Source: Vreelandella songnenensis
Lineage (GTDB): Bacteria > Pseudomonadota > Gammaproteobacteria > Pseudomonadales > Halomonadaceae
Length of the DNA stretch: 64,000 nucleotides
Assembly (NCBI RefSeq): GCF_003002925.1
Contig: NZ_PVTK01000001.1
Location: 248,001 to 312,000, forward strand
Direction: 5' to 3'
The notes under the pieces were generated by a model. The model was not told where the DNA came from. It saw only the letters and a program-made list of their open reading frames with translations, and ran no database searches. Both the position numbers and the translations under genes were made by a program. Shown piece by piece: positions 8,702 to 22,000 of the stretch (the first letter of the stretch is position 1; every line of letters begins with the position of its first letter).

Positions 8702-10067
8702 GCGCCGTCCTTAGGAGGTGCTCTACCTCGTTTTGTGATGCGTTCATGAGCCTATCAAGCAGCCCCAGCTGCGCGGCCGCCCGAAACTGCATACGCAACC
8801 GTTCGGTCTTGAGGTCGATCAACTGGCGTTCGGCCTCGAAGGCGTCGCGCTGCAGGCTCAGCAGATCGAACACGTCACGCAGCCCGATGGAGAACTGCTC
8901 TTCGTAAACCTCTACCACGTTGCCCGCATTGCGCAGCTGCGTTTCCAACGCCTCCTGGCGCCAGCCAAGCGCCTCATGGCTCTCGATCAGCGAGGTGAGC
9001 GAGCGGCTCAGGTCGCGCCTGGCGACCTGTACTCCCCACCGCGCGGCCTCCACGCGCTGCTGAGCAGACTCCGTGCGGCGCACGTTGGAAAAGCCCTGAA
9101 ACGTGTCCATGCGGAGTCGCAGCGCCAATACGGCATCATCTTCCATGGTGCCGCCGATCTCGCGTCGCAACACCGACCCTTCCAGGTTGAGCTGAGGCTT
9201 GAGCGCCGCGCGTGCTTCTGCACTATCTGCGCGTGCCTGGGCCACGCGCTCCTCCCCCTGACGAAACTGAGGAGAGGCGATAATCACGCTTTCCAGAAGC
9301 TCGGGCGATTCTCGTAATACAGCGGTCAGCGCCGGCGGCGCCGGTAGCGTCAGGTCACTCGGGGCGCTGCCTACCAGGCTGCGAAACTGCAGCACCGCGT
9401 CGCGTCGTGTTCCTTCTTCAAGGGCCGCCTGCTCACGGGCACGCGCCAGCTCCAACGCTGCCCGGTCGCTTTCCGTACGGTCGGCATAACCCACCTGGCT
9501 GCGCGAATCCGCCAGCCGCTCGATACGCTGTAACGCTTCGATGTGCCGATCTACGACCGCTTCACGCTCCCGGGCATTGAGCACATCGAGATAGACCTCG
9601 GCGATATCCAGTGCCGCCTCCTGAGAGACGAGCACCAGCTCTTCTTCAAACTGGCGAAAGGCCGCCGAGGCGCCATCTACCTGGCTGCTTACCCGCCCCC
9701 AATCGTAGAGCGTCTGGCGTGCGGTCAGATCATAACCAACGTTACTCGTCGAGAAATTCTCGGGGCCGGCAGACAGGCCCACCGTTGGCCAGTAGCCGTC
9801 CCGGGCGATATCCACTTCGGTTGCTGCCTCTGCCAACTCCTGTTCAGCCTGGGCGACCAGCGGATTGATCGAAAGCCCCCGGCGTACCGCTTCATCAAGC
9901 GTCATGCCTGCCGCTGAAAGCGGCGCAAGACACAACAGCCAGCCAACCTGTCGAATCCACCTCCTTTTTTTACTTGTTGAACTACTGTCTAACGGGGGGC
10001 CGAAAAGCGCCGGGCCAAGGCGCTTTTCGGTGAGACAACGTTTGCTTTCCATGCGATGGTTAATCAA
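8682..10067 (-). CDS. TolC-family outer membrane channel of the adhesin secretion system
   Basis: Outer-membrane efflux protein (461 residues from the TTG at 10065-10067), the exit duct of the type I system. The mature part begins near MTLDEAVRRGLSINPLVAQA and contains the two TolC repeats, with long helical stretches and a C-terminal ending SIGLRDVFDLLSLQRDAFEA. The hydrophobic signal segment (WIRQVGWLLCLAPLSAAG) is preceded by about 35 hydrophilic residues, unusually long for a signal peptide. The true start may be the ATG at 10050-10052 or a later codon. With the TTG start the gene overlaps the adhesin stop (TTGA), giving coupling to the giant upstream gene. Confidence 0.9.
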   Translation of the reverse strand: MINHRMESKRCLTEKRLGPALFGPPLDSSSTSKKRRWIRQVGWLLCLAPLSAAGMTLDEAVRRGLSINPLVAQAEQELAEAATEVDIARDGYWPTVGLSAGPENFSTSNVGYDLTARQTLYDWGRVSSQVDGASAAFRQFEEELVLVSQEAALDIAEVYLDVLNAREREAVVDRHIEALQRIERLADSRSQVGYADRTESDRAALELARAREQAALEEGTRRDAVLQFRSLVGSAPSDLTLPAPPALTAVLRESPELLESVIIASPQFRQGEERVAQARADSAEARAALKPQLNLEGSVLRREIGGTMEDDAVLALRLRMDTFQGFSNVRRTESAQQRVEAARWGVQVARRDLSRSLTSLIESHEALGWRQEALETQLRNAGNVVEVYEEQFSIGLRDVFDLLSLQRDAFEAERQLIDLKTERLRMQFRAAAQLGLLDRLMNASQNEVEHLLRTAHARREE

Positions 10068-13000
10068 GCCACCTCCACCACGTTGATGCCTTGTTCGACG
10101 AACAAAACGCCATCCTGATTAACGTACTCGTTGAATACCACCCCACCAATGGTCTGAGCCGTTCCGGTACGTGACCAGCTGCCGCCAGCAAGCTCTACCC
10201 GATCCTGGCCGTCCCCGGTGATCTGGAGAACATTGTCGTTATCGGTCAGCTCGATCAGGTCCTGACCGCCCAGGCGCAGCGTATTCGCACCGTTGGCCTT
10301 ACCAAGCGAGATACGTTCGACGTTGCGAATATCACCCACGGTCGAACTGGTCAGGTTCAGGTTGATGCCTGTACCGAGCGCCACGATATCGAAGCCGTCA
10401 CCACCGTCGATGCTGGCGAACTGGGTGTTGCGCAACACGACAACATCGTCTCCCGAACCGGTATTGATGACATCCCGTCCACCGGTGCTGATCACCACGT
10501 CGTTACCATCATCGGTGGTAAAGGTCTGGTTGCGCGCACTGCCCTGAACGATATCGGCGTTATCACTGCCATCGTAGAAGGAGTTGGTCACCGGCAAGGG
10601 ATTGGTACTGCCAAGCACACCTCCTATGACACCGCCTAACGTATTCGTGATCGCCCCCGTCACATTGCTGAATACCGACTCCGCAGAGCCAAAGTTGACC
10701 ACCTCCGTTGTACTGTGAGAACCGTTGGAACGTTCCGCAGTAAAGCCCACGTTGACGCCTTGGTTACCTACAAGAAGCCCGGTCGCACTATTAAGCAGAT
10801 TGCTCAATACACTCGTACTGACGGAGAAGCTGCCGTTCGAGTTGACGTTGATGGTAGCGCTGCGTAGCGAAGTGAAGAGATCGTCTTGATAGACGTTCAG
10901 CCTTACTGTCTGGGCACCTACCGCGCTGCCTTCAAGGAACGACTGTAACAGCCCCAGTAGAGGAGGCGTTCGGATCTGAAGCCCCGTAGGTGGCGCTACG
11001 CTGGTCGGCACGATGACGGTCTCGGTGGTATCGCCCCCTACTACCGCGCGAATCTGGCTACCGGCTGTCGCCGGCTGGTTGAGCACCAGCCGCCAGTCGC
11101 CCTCCGCATCGACCCGCGTATTGTAGGTAGTGCTGCCTACCTGAACCGCGACCACAGCGCCCGCTTCGCCACCGCCACTGATGATGTAGCCGGCGGTCTG
11201 GTTGATGGTGGGCACGAAATCCAGCGCGATACCCGGGTTGATCAGCAGCGTCGTATCGCCAAGGCTCACCTGTTGGAAGGTCACGCCATTCACGACGGTC
11301 GTGCCACCAAATACCGCTGCGCCGGAGATATTCAGGCTGTTGGTAGCGCCGCCGAATATTTGCAGTGTGCCGCCATCACCCGCCAGGGCGTTGGCCGTTT
11401 CAGCATCCAGCGTCAGCGTACTGCCGGTATTGCCCAGGTTCACACGCTGGATGTTGCTGATACGCGCGAAATCGGCAAGATCCAGGTTCAGACGGCTCTC
11501 GATCAGCAGCGTATTGGTACCCGCGCCGCCGTCGATGCTGACAAACGCATCGCTTCTCAGCACGATCAGATCGTTACCGCCCAGCGCCTGCACGGACTGG
11601 CCAGCCCCGGCGATCAGCACATCCGCTTCAGCCGTACCGTTGATCGTGGTTTCACGCACGCTGCCAAACGTCAGCGTGGCAAGCGAGCCGCCCAGAAGCG
11701 CCACTTCGGTCGTACCCACCACGCCGTTCGGCGAAGTGTACTCGAGCGTAAGCGTTGCGCCGCGCCCGGTCAGAAGCCCGGTTACACCACCCAGCAGGTT
11801 CAATGATGTAACTGCGGAGGTCAGGGCGGCGCCCAAGTTGAGCGTCAGCGCCCCGGTGGGGCCTGACGTAACAGGCACTGCCACCGAGCCAAGCCCAACG
11901 ATATCTAGTGTGGCGGAGAGCGTACTGCCCTGCGGGAGTACCACGTTGGTGAGCGCGGCCACCACGCCGGTACCGCCCACTACGAGATTGGTGATCGGGC
12001 TCAGGTCCAGCGTGGAAAGCGGTACCGGCAGAAGATCCACCAGGTTCGCGGTTACCGGCGAGAAGGTGCGGTTGCCCTGGGCATCGGTCGCCACCGCCGT
12101 AACCGAAGCCGTCAGCAGGTCGTTCAGGCTGAAGCTCAAGCGAGGGTCGGCAAGCAGATCAATGGCAAACGCACCGTTAGCGTCAGAGTTGACCGTTACG
12201 GTCTGGGTCACGCCGGCCAGGCGAACGCTGACCGCAATGGAAGCACCGGGGTCGGTCACGCCAACAAGCGAGCCGGTGAAATCAAGCAGCGACACAACCG
12301 GACCCAGAATATTGAAATCGTTCAGCGTCACGATCTCGCTTTCATTGCCAGCGCGGTCATAGGTAGAGAGCTGCAGATCGAGGCTGCGTAGATCCAGCAA
12401 ATTACCCAGATCGTCGCCCAGCAGCTCCTGCAGATTGAGCGCAAGGGCAAACAGATCGATGACCAGTTGACCACTGGCGTTACGGGCCAGAAGGCCAGGA
12501 TAGTCGTCAGTATCCAGAATGCGCAGCGTATCCTGATCGTCTTCGATACGCAGGCGGATACCTTCGCCGGGATTCAACAGCGTATCGAGCAGAATACCGT
12601 TGCCGCGCACCTCGACCTCTCCCTCGACGGCATTGCCGGGCACGATGGTATCGATAACGAAGTCGATCTCTTGCGAGTTCGCGCTATCGCCAATGCGTAC
12701 CCTTGCGCCGGCAGGCTGGAAGGCATACTCGAGGCCAATATCGAGAGCGAAAGTAGCATAACCATTGGCAACATCCGTCGCCGTCAGCGTGTAGGTCACC
12801 GTGGCGATACCCGCACCTGCAGCCAACTCTCCACCGGCTCTGGCGAATACATCAAGGGTAACCACCTCGCCTGCCGAGACAGGCAGGCCGCCAAAGCCGA
12901 CTTGCACCTCGGCCCCCGTCGCTTCAAGCCCGTTGATCCAGCCATCTTCAGAGGCCTCGATGACCAGTACCGGTTGCAGGATGGTAATGGGCAGCGACGG

Positions 13001-16000
13001 ACTGATGCCTCCCGTACCAGGGTTGCCGGCAAGATCGGTGTAGCTGCCATCAGCGAGCGTAATGGAAGCCGAACTTGCCAGGCCATCGGGCCGGAAGGTG
13101 GCGGTCCAGGTAGTACCGCCGTTGTTATTGGTCAGGTTGGAGAGACGTCCGCCGGTCACGGTGAAGTCGCCGAGCGCAAGCCCGGTAATCGCCTCGCTGA
13201 AGGTGAACGTCACCTCGGTGGTTTCCGCCGAGGTCAAGGGCCGGCCATCGACGGCGAAGCTTACGGAGGTGAGCGACGGCGGGTCGATATCGACCGTGAT
13301 ACCGCCAAGGCTTGCGGCAACGCCGGGGTTACCCGCCACATCGGTATAGCTGCCGCCGGGAAGCGTAATGCTGGCCTGTCCGGATATGCCCGGCTGGAAC
13401 TCGGCCGTCCAGGTGAGATTATCCTGGGTCGTCAAATTGGCAAGCGTGCCGCCGGCTACCTGAATATCACCCAGTGTGAAATCAGTCACCGCCTCACTGA
13501 AGGTAAACGTCACCAGCGCTGCATCGCCACCACCGATCAGCGTCTCCGAAATGGTAATGGTCGCGGTTGGACGGAGCGTATCCAGCAGCACTTCGACAGG
13601 CGCCGACTGGCCGACGTTACCCACCTCGTTGGCGACCGTAGCCACGACCTCGAAGGTCCCATTGGCCAGGTCGCCCAGGAAACCGGCCGGCGCCTGAACG
13701 CTCCAGGCACCGTCTACCACAGTACTTTCGAACGTGGCGCCGGCAATGCTGACCGTCACCAGCGCGCCCTCAGGTGCCCCCTCGACGGTGCCGGTAATCA
13801 CAAGTCCGTTGACGATGTTCTGGCCGTTGACGACGTTGTCGTCTGCTAACGGATCGATCGTAATCAGCGGCGTATCGAGATTGACCACGAACTCATAGTC
13901 AGCTTCGATCACACCCACGTTGCCCGCCGCGTCGCTTGCCAGCAGTTCAAAGGCCACTATGGGCGGCGTTGCACCGGCCAAAAGGCTACCCAATACCGGT
14001 ACGCTGAAGGCACCGTTGGCGCCTACGCTGGTGCTGTACTCGGCTCCGTTGATGGTGATGTTCAGGGTATCGCCCGGGCGGAACTCCCCTTCGACACGCC
14101 CGGTGATCGCAACGCTCTGGTTGGATTCGACAAGGTTGATGATGTCGTCGCCGGTAATCGGGTCGATCACGATCTGTGTGGTGGTTCCATCCGGCGGGAT
14201 CGTATCGAGGATGAAATCGATGGCGTTGGAAACGGCCGATGTATTGCCCGCCCCATCGGTAATGGTGGTGGTCAGCGTGTAGCTACCTTCCGGGTAGTCG
14301 CCTTCCAGGATCAGCATGACCATGCCATCGGCTACGTCTTGCGAGGTAACGGTATAATTAAGTGCCGGAATCGCCGCGTTACCGTTAAACGAGATCGTCA
14401 ACGTATCGCCCGCTTGGGTACCGGCGGTGAGCATGACATCCAGCTCGATACCGTCATCGGCGGCCTCGGCATTGATAAATCCACGAAGCAGTTCCGGCAG
14501 CACGATATAGGGCGCATCAGAACCCTGCTCACCGCCGGGGCTGGTGATATCAACGCTGACCGGAGCAAGCTCGCCACTGGCGCTTGTGTTGCCCGCGCCA
14601 TCGGTCTGGCGCACCAGCGCTTGTCCAAGGGCGTAGTCGCCTTCCGGTAGAACGAAGCTTGTGCCCGTACCCGCCTGCCAGGTGGTGCCACCATCCAGGC
14701 TGACTTCCCAGCTTGCGTTCGCTTCCAGGCCATCGACGCGCACGGTGCCGTCGGCGGTCACGCCACCCACATCGCCGGTGTCATTGACCAGCGTCAGGAC
14801 AGGCGCCTCGGGGGCGGTGGTGTCAACGGTCACCGCCGGCAGTACGCGGGTGCCGCTGGTCAGGCCTTCGGCGTTGGTCTGGCGTACCAGCACATCGCCC
14901 GCGGCATACGCATTTTCGGGCAGTACAAAACGCGTGCCGACGCCGTCGACCCAGCTTTCACCGCCGTTCAGGCTGTATTCCCAGGTGCCGCCATCAACCA
15001 GATTACCCACGTTGACAGTGCCATTGGCGGTCACGCCGTCCAGCGCACCGGTGTCTTCCTCGAGGGTAAGCAACGGCGCCCCCGGAGCTTCCGGCTCCAC
15101 CGGCTGGTCGATGGTGAGATCTATCGTGACCGGGCCGAAGGGGGTGACATCACTGGTATTGCCAGCCGCATCCGTCTGGCGAACCTGTACGTCGCCGGCG
15201 GCGTAAGTACCCTCCGGCAGCACGAAGCGATCACCGGTGCCATCCGTCCAGCTAGCGCCACCGTCCAGGCTGTACTCCCAAGTGCCGTCGGGTTCGAGTT
15301 CGCCCACCAGCACGGTGCCGTCGGCGGTGATGCCATCCGGCTCCCCGGTATCAACGGCAAGCGTCAACGAGGGGGCTACCGGTTCGACAGTGTCGATAAT
15401 GACCGGGCCAAGCGTGGCGACCGGGCTTACGTTGCCTGCCGCATCGAACTGACGAACCTGTATGGCATTGAGCGCGTAATTGCCGTCGGGCAAGGTGAAC
15501 CCCTCTCCCGCGCCGGCCTGCCAGCTAATGCCACCATCAAGGCTATATTCCCAGATCGCATCGGGCTCAAGCCCCGCTACGCTGACCGTACCATCGTTGA
15601 TGATATCGCCATCGAGCGCCAGGGTAACGAGCGGAATGGCGGGAGGCGTGATATCGACCACCACCGCGCCCAGTTCGGCCGGTTCGCCAACGTTGCCGGC
15701 GCGATCGGTCTGGCGTACCTGAACCTCACCTGCCAGGTACTCGCCTTCAGGCAGGATAAAGCGTGTGCCTGTGCCGGGTAGCCAGGTCTCGCCACCGTCC
15801 AGGCTGACCTCCCAGGTAGCGCCGTCTTCGAGCCCGCCAATGGTAAGAGTGCCGTCGTTGGTGATCGGGCTGTCATCCGCCAATGTAACAGTGGGTGCTG
15901 CCGGTGGGGTCTGATCGATGACCACCGCCCCGACTTGAGCCGGGGAGCTGACGTTGCCCGCGCCGTCAGTCTGACGAACTTGAATGTCGCCGATCGCATA

Positions 16001-19000
16001 GGTTCCTTCCGGCAGGGTAAAGCCGTCTTCCGTGCCGGGCAGCCAGGTCTCGCCACCATCCAGGGTGTATTCCCAGGTGGCGCCGTCGAGGATGCCGTCG
16101 ACCTCTACCGTGCCGTCGCTGGTGAACGGTGCCTCACCGATCAGGGTGACAATAGGTGCGGCCGGCGGCGTGGTGATGACAGAAATCGCTCCGGCGCTGC
16201 CGGTGTCGCTGACGTTGCCCGCGCCGTCGGTCTGACGCACGACGATATCGCCCGCGGCGTAGCCACCCTGGGGAAGGATAAAACGATCCCCCGTGCCCGC
16301 CTGCCAGGTGGTACCGCCGTCCAGGCTGATTTCCCAGAACGCATCGGGGTCGAGGTTACCAATCAGCAGCGTGCCGTCGGCGGTGATGCCGTCAAGCGCG
16401 CCGGTGTCATTGACGAGCGCCACAGTCGGCGCATCCGGCGCGGTGGCATCAATGGTGACCGCACCCAGCGTCGAGGTGCCGCTGGTAAGGCCTCCTTCGG
16501 TCTGGCGTACCAGTACCTGGCCGGCGGCGTAAGTGCCTTCGTCCAGAGTGAAACTGGTGCCGGTGCCGTCGATCCAGCTGTCACCCCCGTCCAGACTGTA
16601 TTCCCAGGTAGCGCCATCGACCAGACCATTCACATTGACCAGGCCATTGCTGGTCACGCCGTCAAGCTCCCCGGTATCTACCGCAAGCGCCAGGGTGGGT
16701 GTGGCCGGGACTTCCGGATCCACGGGCGGGGTAATGGCGAGATCGACGGTAATCGGGCCGAACGCGGCCGAGTCGCTTGTATTGCCCGCTGCATCCGTCT
16801 GGCGAACCTGTACCTGCCCGTCGAGATAGACGCCTTCAGGCAGCACGAAGCGGTCACCCAGGCCGCGCTGCCAGGTGGCGCCGCCATCCAGGCTGATTTC
16901 CCAGAACGCGCCGGGTTCCAGGTTGCCCACCTCGATGGTGCCGTCGGCGGTGATACCGTCACCAATCACGCCGGTGTCATTGGCAAGGCTCAGCGTCGGG
17001 GCGTCCGGCGCGGTGGTGTCGATGACCACCGCGCCGAGGCTGGCCGGTGCGCCGGTGTTGCCGGCGGCATCGGTCTGGCGCACCTGGACATCGCCCAGGG
17101 CGTAGTCGCCTTCTGGAAGGATAAAGCTATCACCCACACCCGGTTGCCAGCTCTCGCCGCCATCCAGGCTGACTTCCCAAGTGGCGCCGTCTTCAAGTCC
17201 GCCGATGTTAACGGTGCCATCGTTGGTGATCGGGCTGTCATCCATCAGGCCGATGACCGGTGCGGCTGGCGGGGTGATATCGACGACCACGGCCCCGACT
17301 TGAGCCGGGGAGCTGACGTTGCCCGCGCCGTCGGTCTGACGAACTTGAATGTCGCCGACCGCATAGGTTCCTTCCGGTAGGGTAAAGCCGCCTCCCGTGC
17401 CGGGCAGCCAGTTCTCGCCGCCATCCAGGGTGTATTCCCAAGTGGCGCCGTCGAGGATGCCGTCGACCTCTACTGTGCCGTCGTTGGTGAACGGTGCTTC
17501 GCCGATCAATGTGACAACAGGCGCGGCCGGCGGCGTGGTGATGACGGAAATCGCTCCGGCGCTGCCGGTGTCGCTGACGTTGCCCGCGCCGTCGGTCTGA
17601 CGCACGACAATATCACCTGCGGCGTAGCCACCCTGGGGCAGGATGAAACGATCCCCCGTGCCCGCCTGCCAGGTAGTACCGCCGTCCAGGCTGATCTCCC
17701 AGAACGCACCGGGTTCGAGGTTGCCGATCAGCAGCGTGCCGTCAGCGGTGATGCCGTCAAGCGCGCCGGTGTCGTTGACGAGCGCCACAGTCGGCGCATC
17801 CGGCGCGGTGGCATCAATGGTGACCGCGCCCAGCGTTGAGGTGCCGCTGGTCAGGCCACCTTCGGTCTGGCGTACCAGTACCTGGCCGGCGGCGTAAGTG
17901 CCTTCGTCCAGAGTGAAACTGGTGCCGGTGCCGTCGATCCAGCTGTCACCCCCGTCCAGGCTATATTCCCAAGTGGCGCCGTCGACCAGGCCATTCACAT
18001 TGACCAAGCCATTGCTGGTCACGCCGTCAAGCTCCCCGGTATCCACCGCAAGCGCCAGGGTGGGCGTGGCCGGGGCTTCCGGGTCCACGGGCGGGGTAAT
18101 GGCGAGATCGACGGTAATCGGGCCGAACGCGGCCGAGTCGCTTGTATTGCCCGCTGCATCCGTCTGGCGAACCTGTACCTGCCCGTCGAGATAGACACCT
18201 TCAGGCAGCACGAAACTGTCGCCCAGGCCGCGCTGCCAGGTGGCGCCGCCATCCAGGCTGATTTCCCAGAACGCGCCGGGCTCCAGGTTGCCCACCTCGA
18301 TGGTGCCGTCGGCGGTGATACCGTCGCCAATCACGCCGGTGTCATTGGCAAGACTTAGCGTCGGGGCATCCGGCGCGGTGGTGTCGATGACTACCGCGCC
18401 GAGGTTGGCCGGTGCGCCGGTGTTGCCGGCGGCATCGGTCTGGCGCACCTGCACATCGCCCAGGGCGTAGTCGCCTTCCGGCAGGGTAAAGCTCGTACCT
18501 GTGCCAACGATCCAGCTCTCGCCGCCATCCAGGCTGACCTCCCAGGTAGCATCAGGCTCAAGCCCCGTCACCTCGACAGCACCGTCGTTGGTGATCGGGC
18601 TATCGCTGACCAGCGTAACGGTGGGCGCTGCGGGCGGTGTGATATCGATCGTGACCGCCCCAAGCTCGACCGGCTCGCTAACGTTACCGGCGCGGTCGAT
18701 CTGACGTACCTGCACATCGCCCAGGACGTAGGCGCCTTCCGGAAGGATAAAGCTATCACCCACACCCGGTTGCCAGCTTTCGCCGCCATCCAGGCTGACT
18801 TCCCAGGTAGCGCCATCTTCAAGCCCGCCAATAGTGACGGTGCCATCGTTGGTGATCGGGCTGTCATCCGCCAGTGTAACGGTGGGTGCTGCCGGTGGGG
18901 TCTGATCGATGACCACCGCCCCGACTTGAGCCGGGGAGCTGACGTTGCCCGCGCCGTCGGTCTGACGAACTTGAATGTCGCCGATCGCATAGGTTCCTTC

Positions 19001-22000
19001 CGGCAGGGTAAAGCCGTCTCCTGTACCGGGCAGCCAGGTCTCGCCGCCATCCAGGGTGTATTCCCAGGTGGCGCCGTCGAGGATGCCGTCGACCTCTACC
19101 GTGCCGTCGCTGGTGAACGGTGCTTCGCCGATCAGTGTGACAACAGGCGCGGCCGGCGGCGTGGTGATGACGGAAATCGCTCCGGCGCTGCCGGTGTCGC
19201 TGACGTTGCCCGCGCCGTCGGTTTGACGCACGACGATATCGCCTGCGGCGTAGCCACCCTGGGGCAGGATGAAACGATCCCCCGTGCCCGCCTGCCAGGT
19301 AGTACCACCGTCCAGGCTGATTTCCCAGAACGCATCGGGTTCGAGGTTGCCGATCAGCAGCGTGCCGTCGGCGGTGATGCCGTCAAGCGCGCCGGTGTCG
19401 TTGACGAGCGCCACAGTCGGCGCATCCGGTGCGGTGGCATCAACGGTGACCGCACCCAGCGTCGAGGTGCCGCTGGTAAGGCCTCCTTCGGTCTGGCGTA
19501 CCAATACCTGGCCGGCGGCGTAAGTGCCCTCGTCCAGAGTGAAACTGGTGCCGGTGCCGTCGATCCAGCTGTCACCCCCGTCCAGACTGTATTCCCAGGT
19601 AGCGCCATCGACCAGGCCAACCACGTTGATCAGGCCATTGCTGGTCACGCCGTCAAGCTCCCCGGTATCCGCCGCAAGCGCCAGGGTGGGCGTGGCCGGG
19701 GCTTCCGGGTCCACGGGCGGGGTAATGGCGAGATCGACGGTAATCGGGCCGAACGCGGCCGAGTCGCTTGTATTGCCCGCTGCATCCGTCTGGCGAACCT
19801 GCACCTGCCCGTCGAGATAGATGCCTTCAGGCAGCACGAAACTGTCGCCCAGGCCGCGCTGCCAGGTGACGCCGCCATCCAGGCTGATTTCCCAGAACGC
19901 GCCGGGCTCCAGGTTGCCCACCTCGATGGTGCCGTCGGCGGTGATACCGTCGCCAATCACGCCAGTGTCATTGGCTAGGCTCAGTGTCGGGGCGTCCGGC
20001 GCGGTGGTGTCGATGACCACCGCGCCGAGGCTGGCCGGTGAGCCGGTGTTGCCGGCAGCATCGGTCTGGCGCACCTGCACGTCGCCCAGGGCGTAGTCGC
20101 CTTCCGGCAGGGTAAAGCTCGTATCTGTGCCGACAATCCAGCTCTCGCCACCATCCAGGCTAACCTCCCAGGTGGCGTCTTCCTCGAGCCCACCGACTTC
20201 CACGAGGCCGTTATTGGTAATCGCGCTGTCATCGACCAGCGCCACGCTCGGTGCCGCAGGCGGCTCGAAATCAATCACTACCGCTTCCAGCGCCGCCACT
20301 GGACTGATATTCCCGGCACCGTCAATCTGACGCACCTGAATATCGCCCGCCGCGTAGCGGCCTTCGTCAAGTGCAAAGCTGGTACCGCGGCCCGCTATCC
20401 AGGTTTCGCCACCGTTCAGGCTGACCTCCCAGCGCGCACCGGCTTCGATACCGCTGACGAGCACGATGCCGTCGTTGTTGACGGTGCCCCCCAATAGATC
20501 GATGACCGGCGCATCGGGAAGCGTGGTATCCACCACGATCTCTCCCAGGCGTGCTGGCTCGCTGACGTTGCCGGCCCCGTCGGTTTGGCGAACCTGTACC
20601 GTTCCATCTGCATAGCTACCGGGCGGAAGAATGTAACGCTCGCCGGTTCCCATCACCCAGGTCGCGCCGCCGTCCAGGCTGATTTCCCATACCGCGCCAG
20701 TTTCCAGATTATCAAGACGCAGCGTGCCGTCGTTGGTCAGGCCGACGATATCACCGGTGTCGTTGACCAGCTCGACAGTCGGAGCATCAGGCGCCGTCGT
20801 ATCGATGGTGACGGCTCCCAGGGTCGAGGTGCCGCTGGTAAGGCCGTTGGCGTCGGTCTGACGTACCAGCACCTGGCCGGCCGGGTAGACACCTTCCGGC
20901 AGGGTAAAGCCGCTACCATTGCCGGTTAGCCAAGTGTTGCCTCCGTTCAGGCTGTACTGCCAGGTCGCGCCATCGGCCAAGCCACCAACAAGAACAGCAC
21001 CGTTATTCGTCAAGCCGTCCACTTCGCCGCTATCATTGGCCAGGCTTAACGTAGGTGTCGCCGGCGCTTCTGGATCCACGGGCGGGTCAATGGTCAAATC
21101 GATGGTCACCGGACCGAATTCAGCGACCGGGCTCTGGTTACCCGCTGCATCGACCTGGCGAACCTGGACCTGGCCATCCTGATAGACGCCTTCTGGGAGC
21201 ACGAAGCGGTCGCCCGCGCCGCGCTGCCAGGTATCGCCACCGTCCAGGCTGACTTCCCAGAAGCCACCCGGCTCAAGATTGCCTACCAGAATGGTACCGT
21301 CGGCCGTTACACCGTCGATATCGCCGGTGTCATTGGCAAGGGTCAGCGTCGGCACCGAAGGCTCAGTGGTATCCACTACCGTCGCCCCCAAGGCAAGCGG
21401 CTTGCCTACATTACCGGCGGCATCGGTCTGACGTACCTGAATCTGGTCGGCGGCATACTCACCTTCAGGCAGCACGAAGCGGTCGCCTTCGCCAGCGGTC
21501 CAGGTCTGGCCGCCATCGAGGCTGAACTCCCAGGTGGCATCCGGTTCCAGGTTACCGATCTCGACGGTACCGTCATTGGTAATGCCGCCGTTACCGGCAA
21601 GGCTCGCGGTCGGTGCAGCGGGCGCAGTGGTATCGATGACAACCGCGCCAAGCGCTGCGGAAGCGCTGATATTGCCCGCACCATCGGTCTGGCGAACCTG
21701 AACCTGCCCGGCTGAATAGGAGCCCTCGGGCAAGGCAAAGCGATCGCCCGTACCGGCTTGCCAGGTCTCCCCCCCATCCAGGCTGACTTCCCAGGTAGCG
21801 CCAGGCTGCAGGTTGTCCACGGTGACCGTGCCGTCGTTGGTAAGATTGCCGCCCACCAGATCGATCGTCGGCGCCTGCGGCGGCTGGGTCACGACGGTCA
21901 CGGCGCCCAGCGGGGTCGAGTCACTCGCATTTCCGGCGCTATCAATCTGGCGTACCAGAATATCGCCGGCCGCGTAGTCCCCTTCCGGCAGAAGGTAGCG

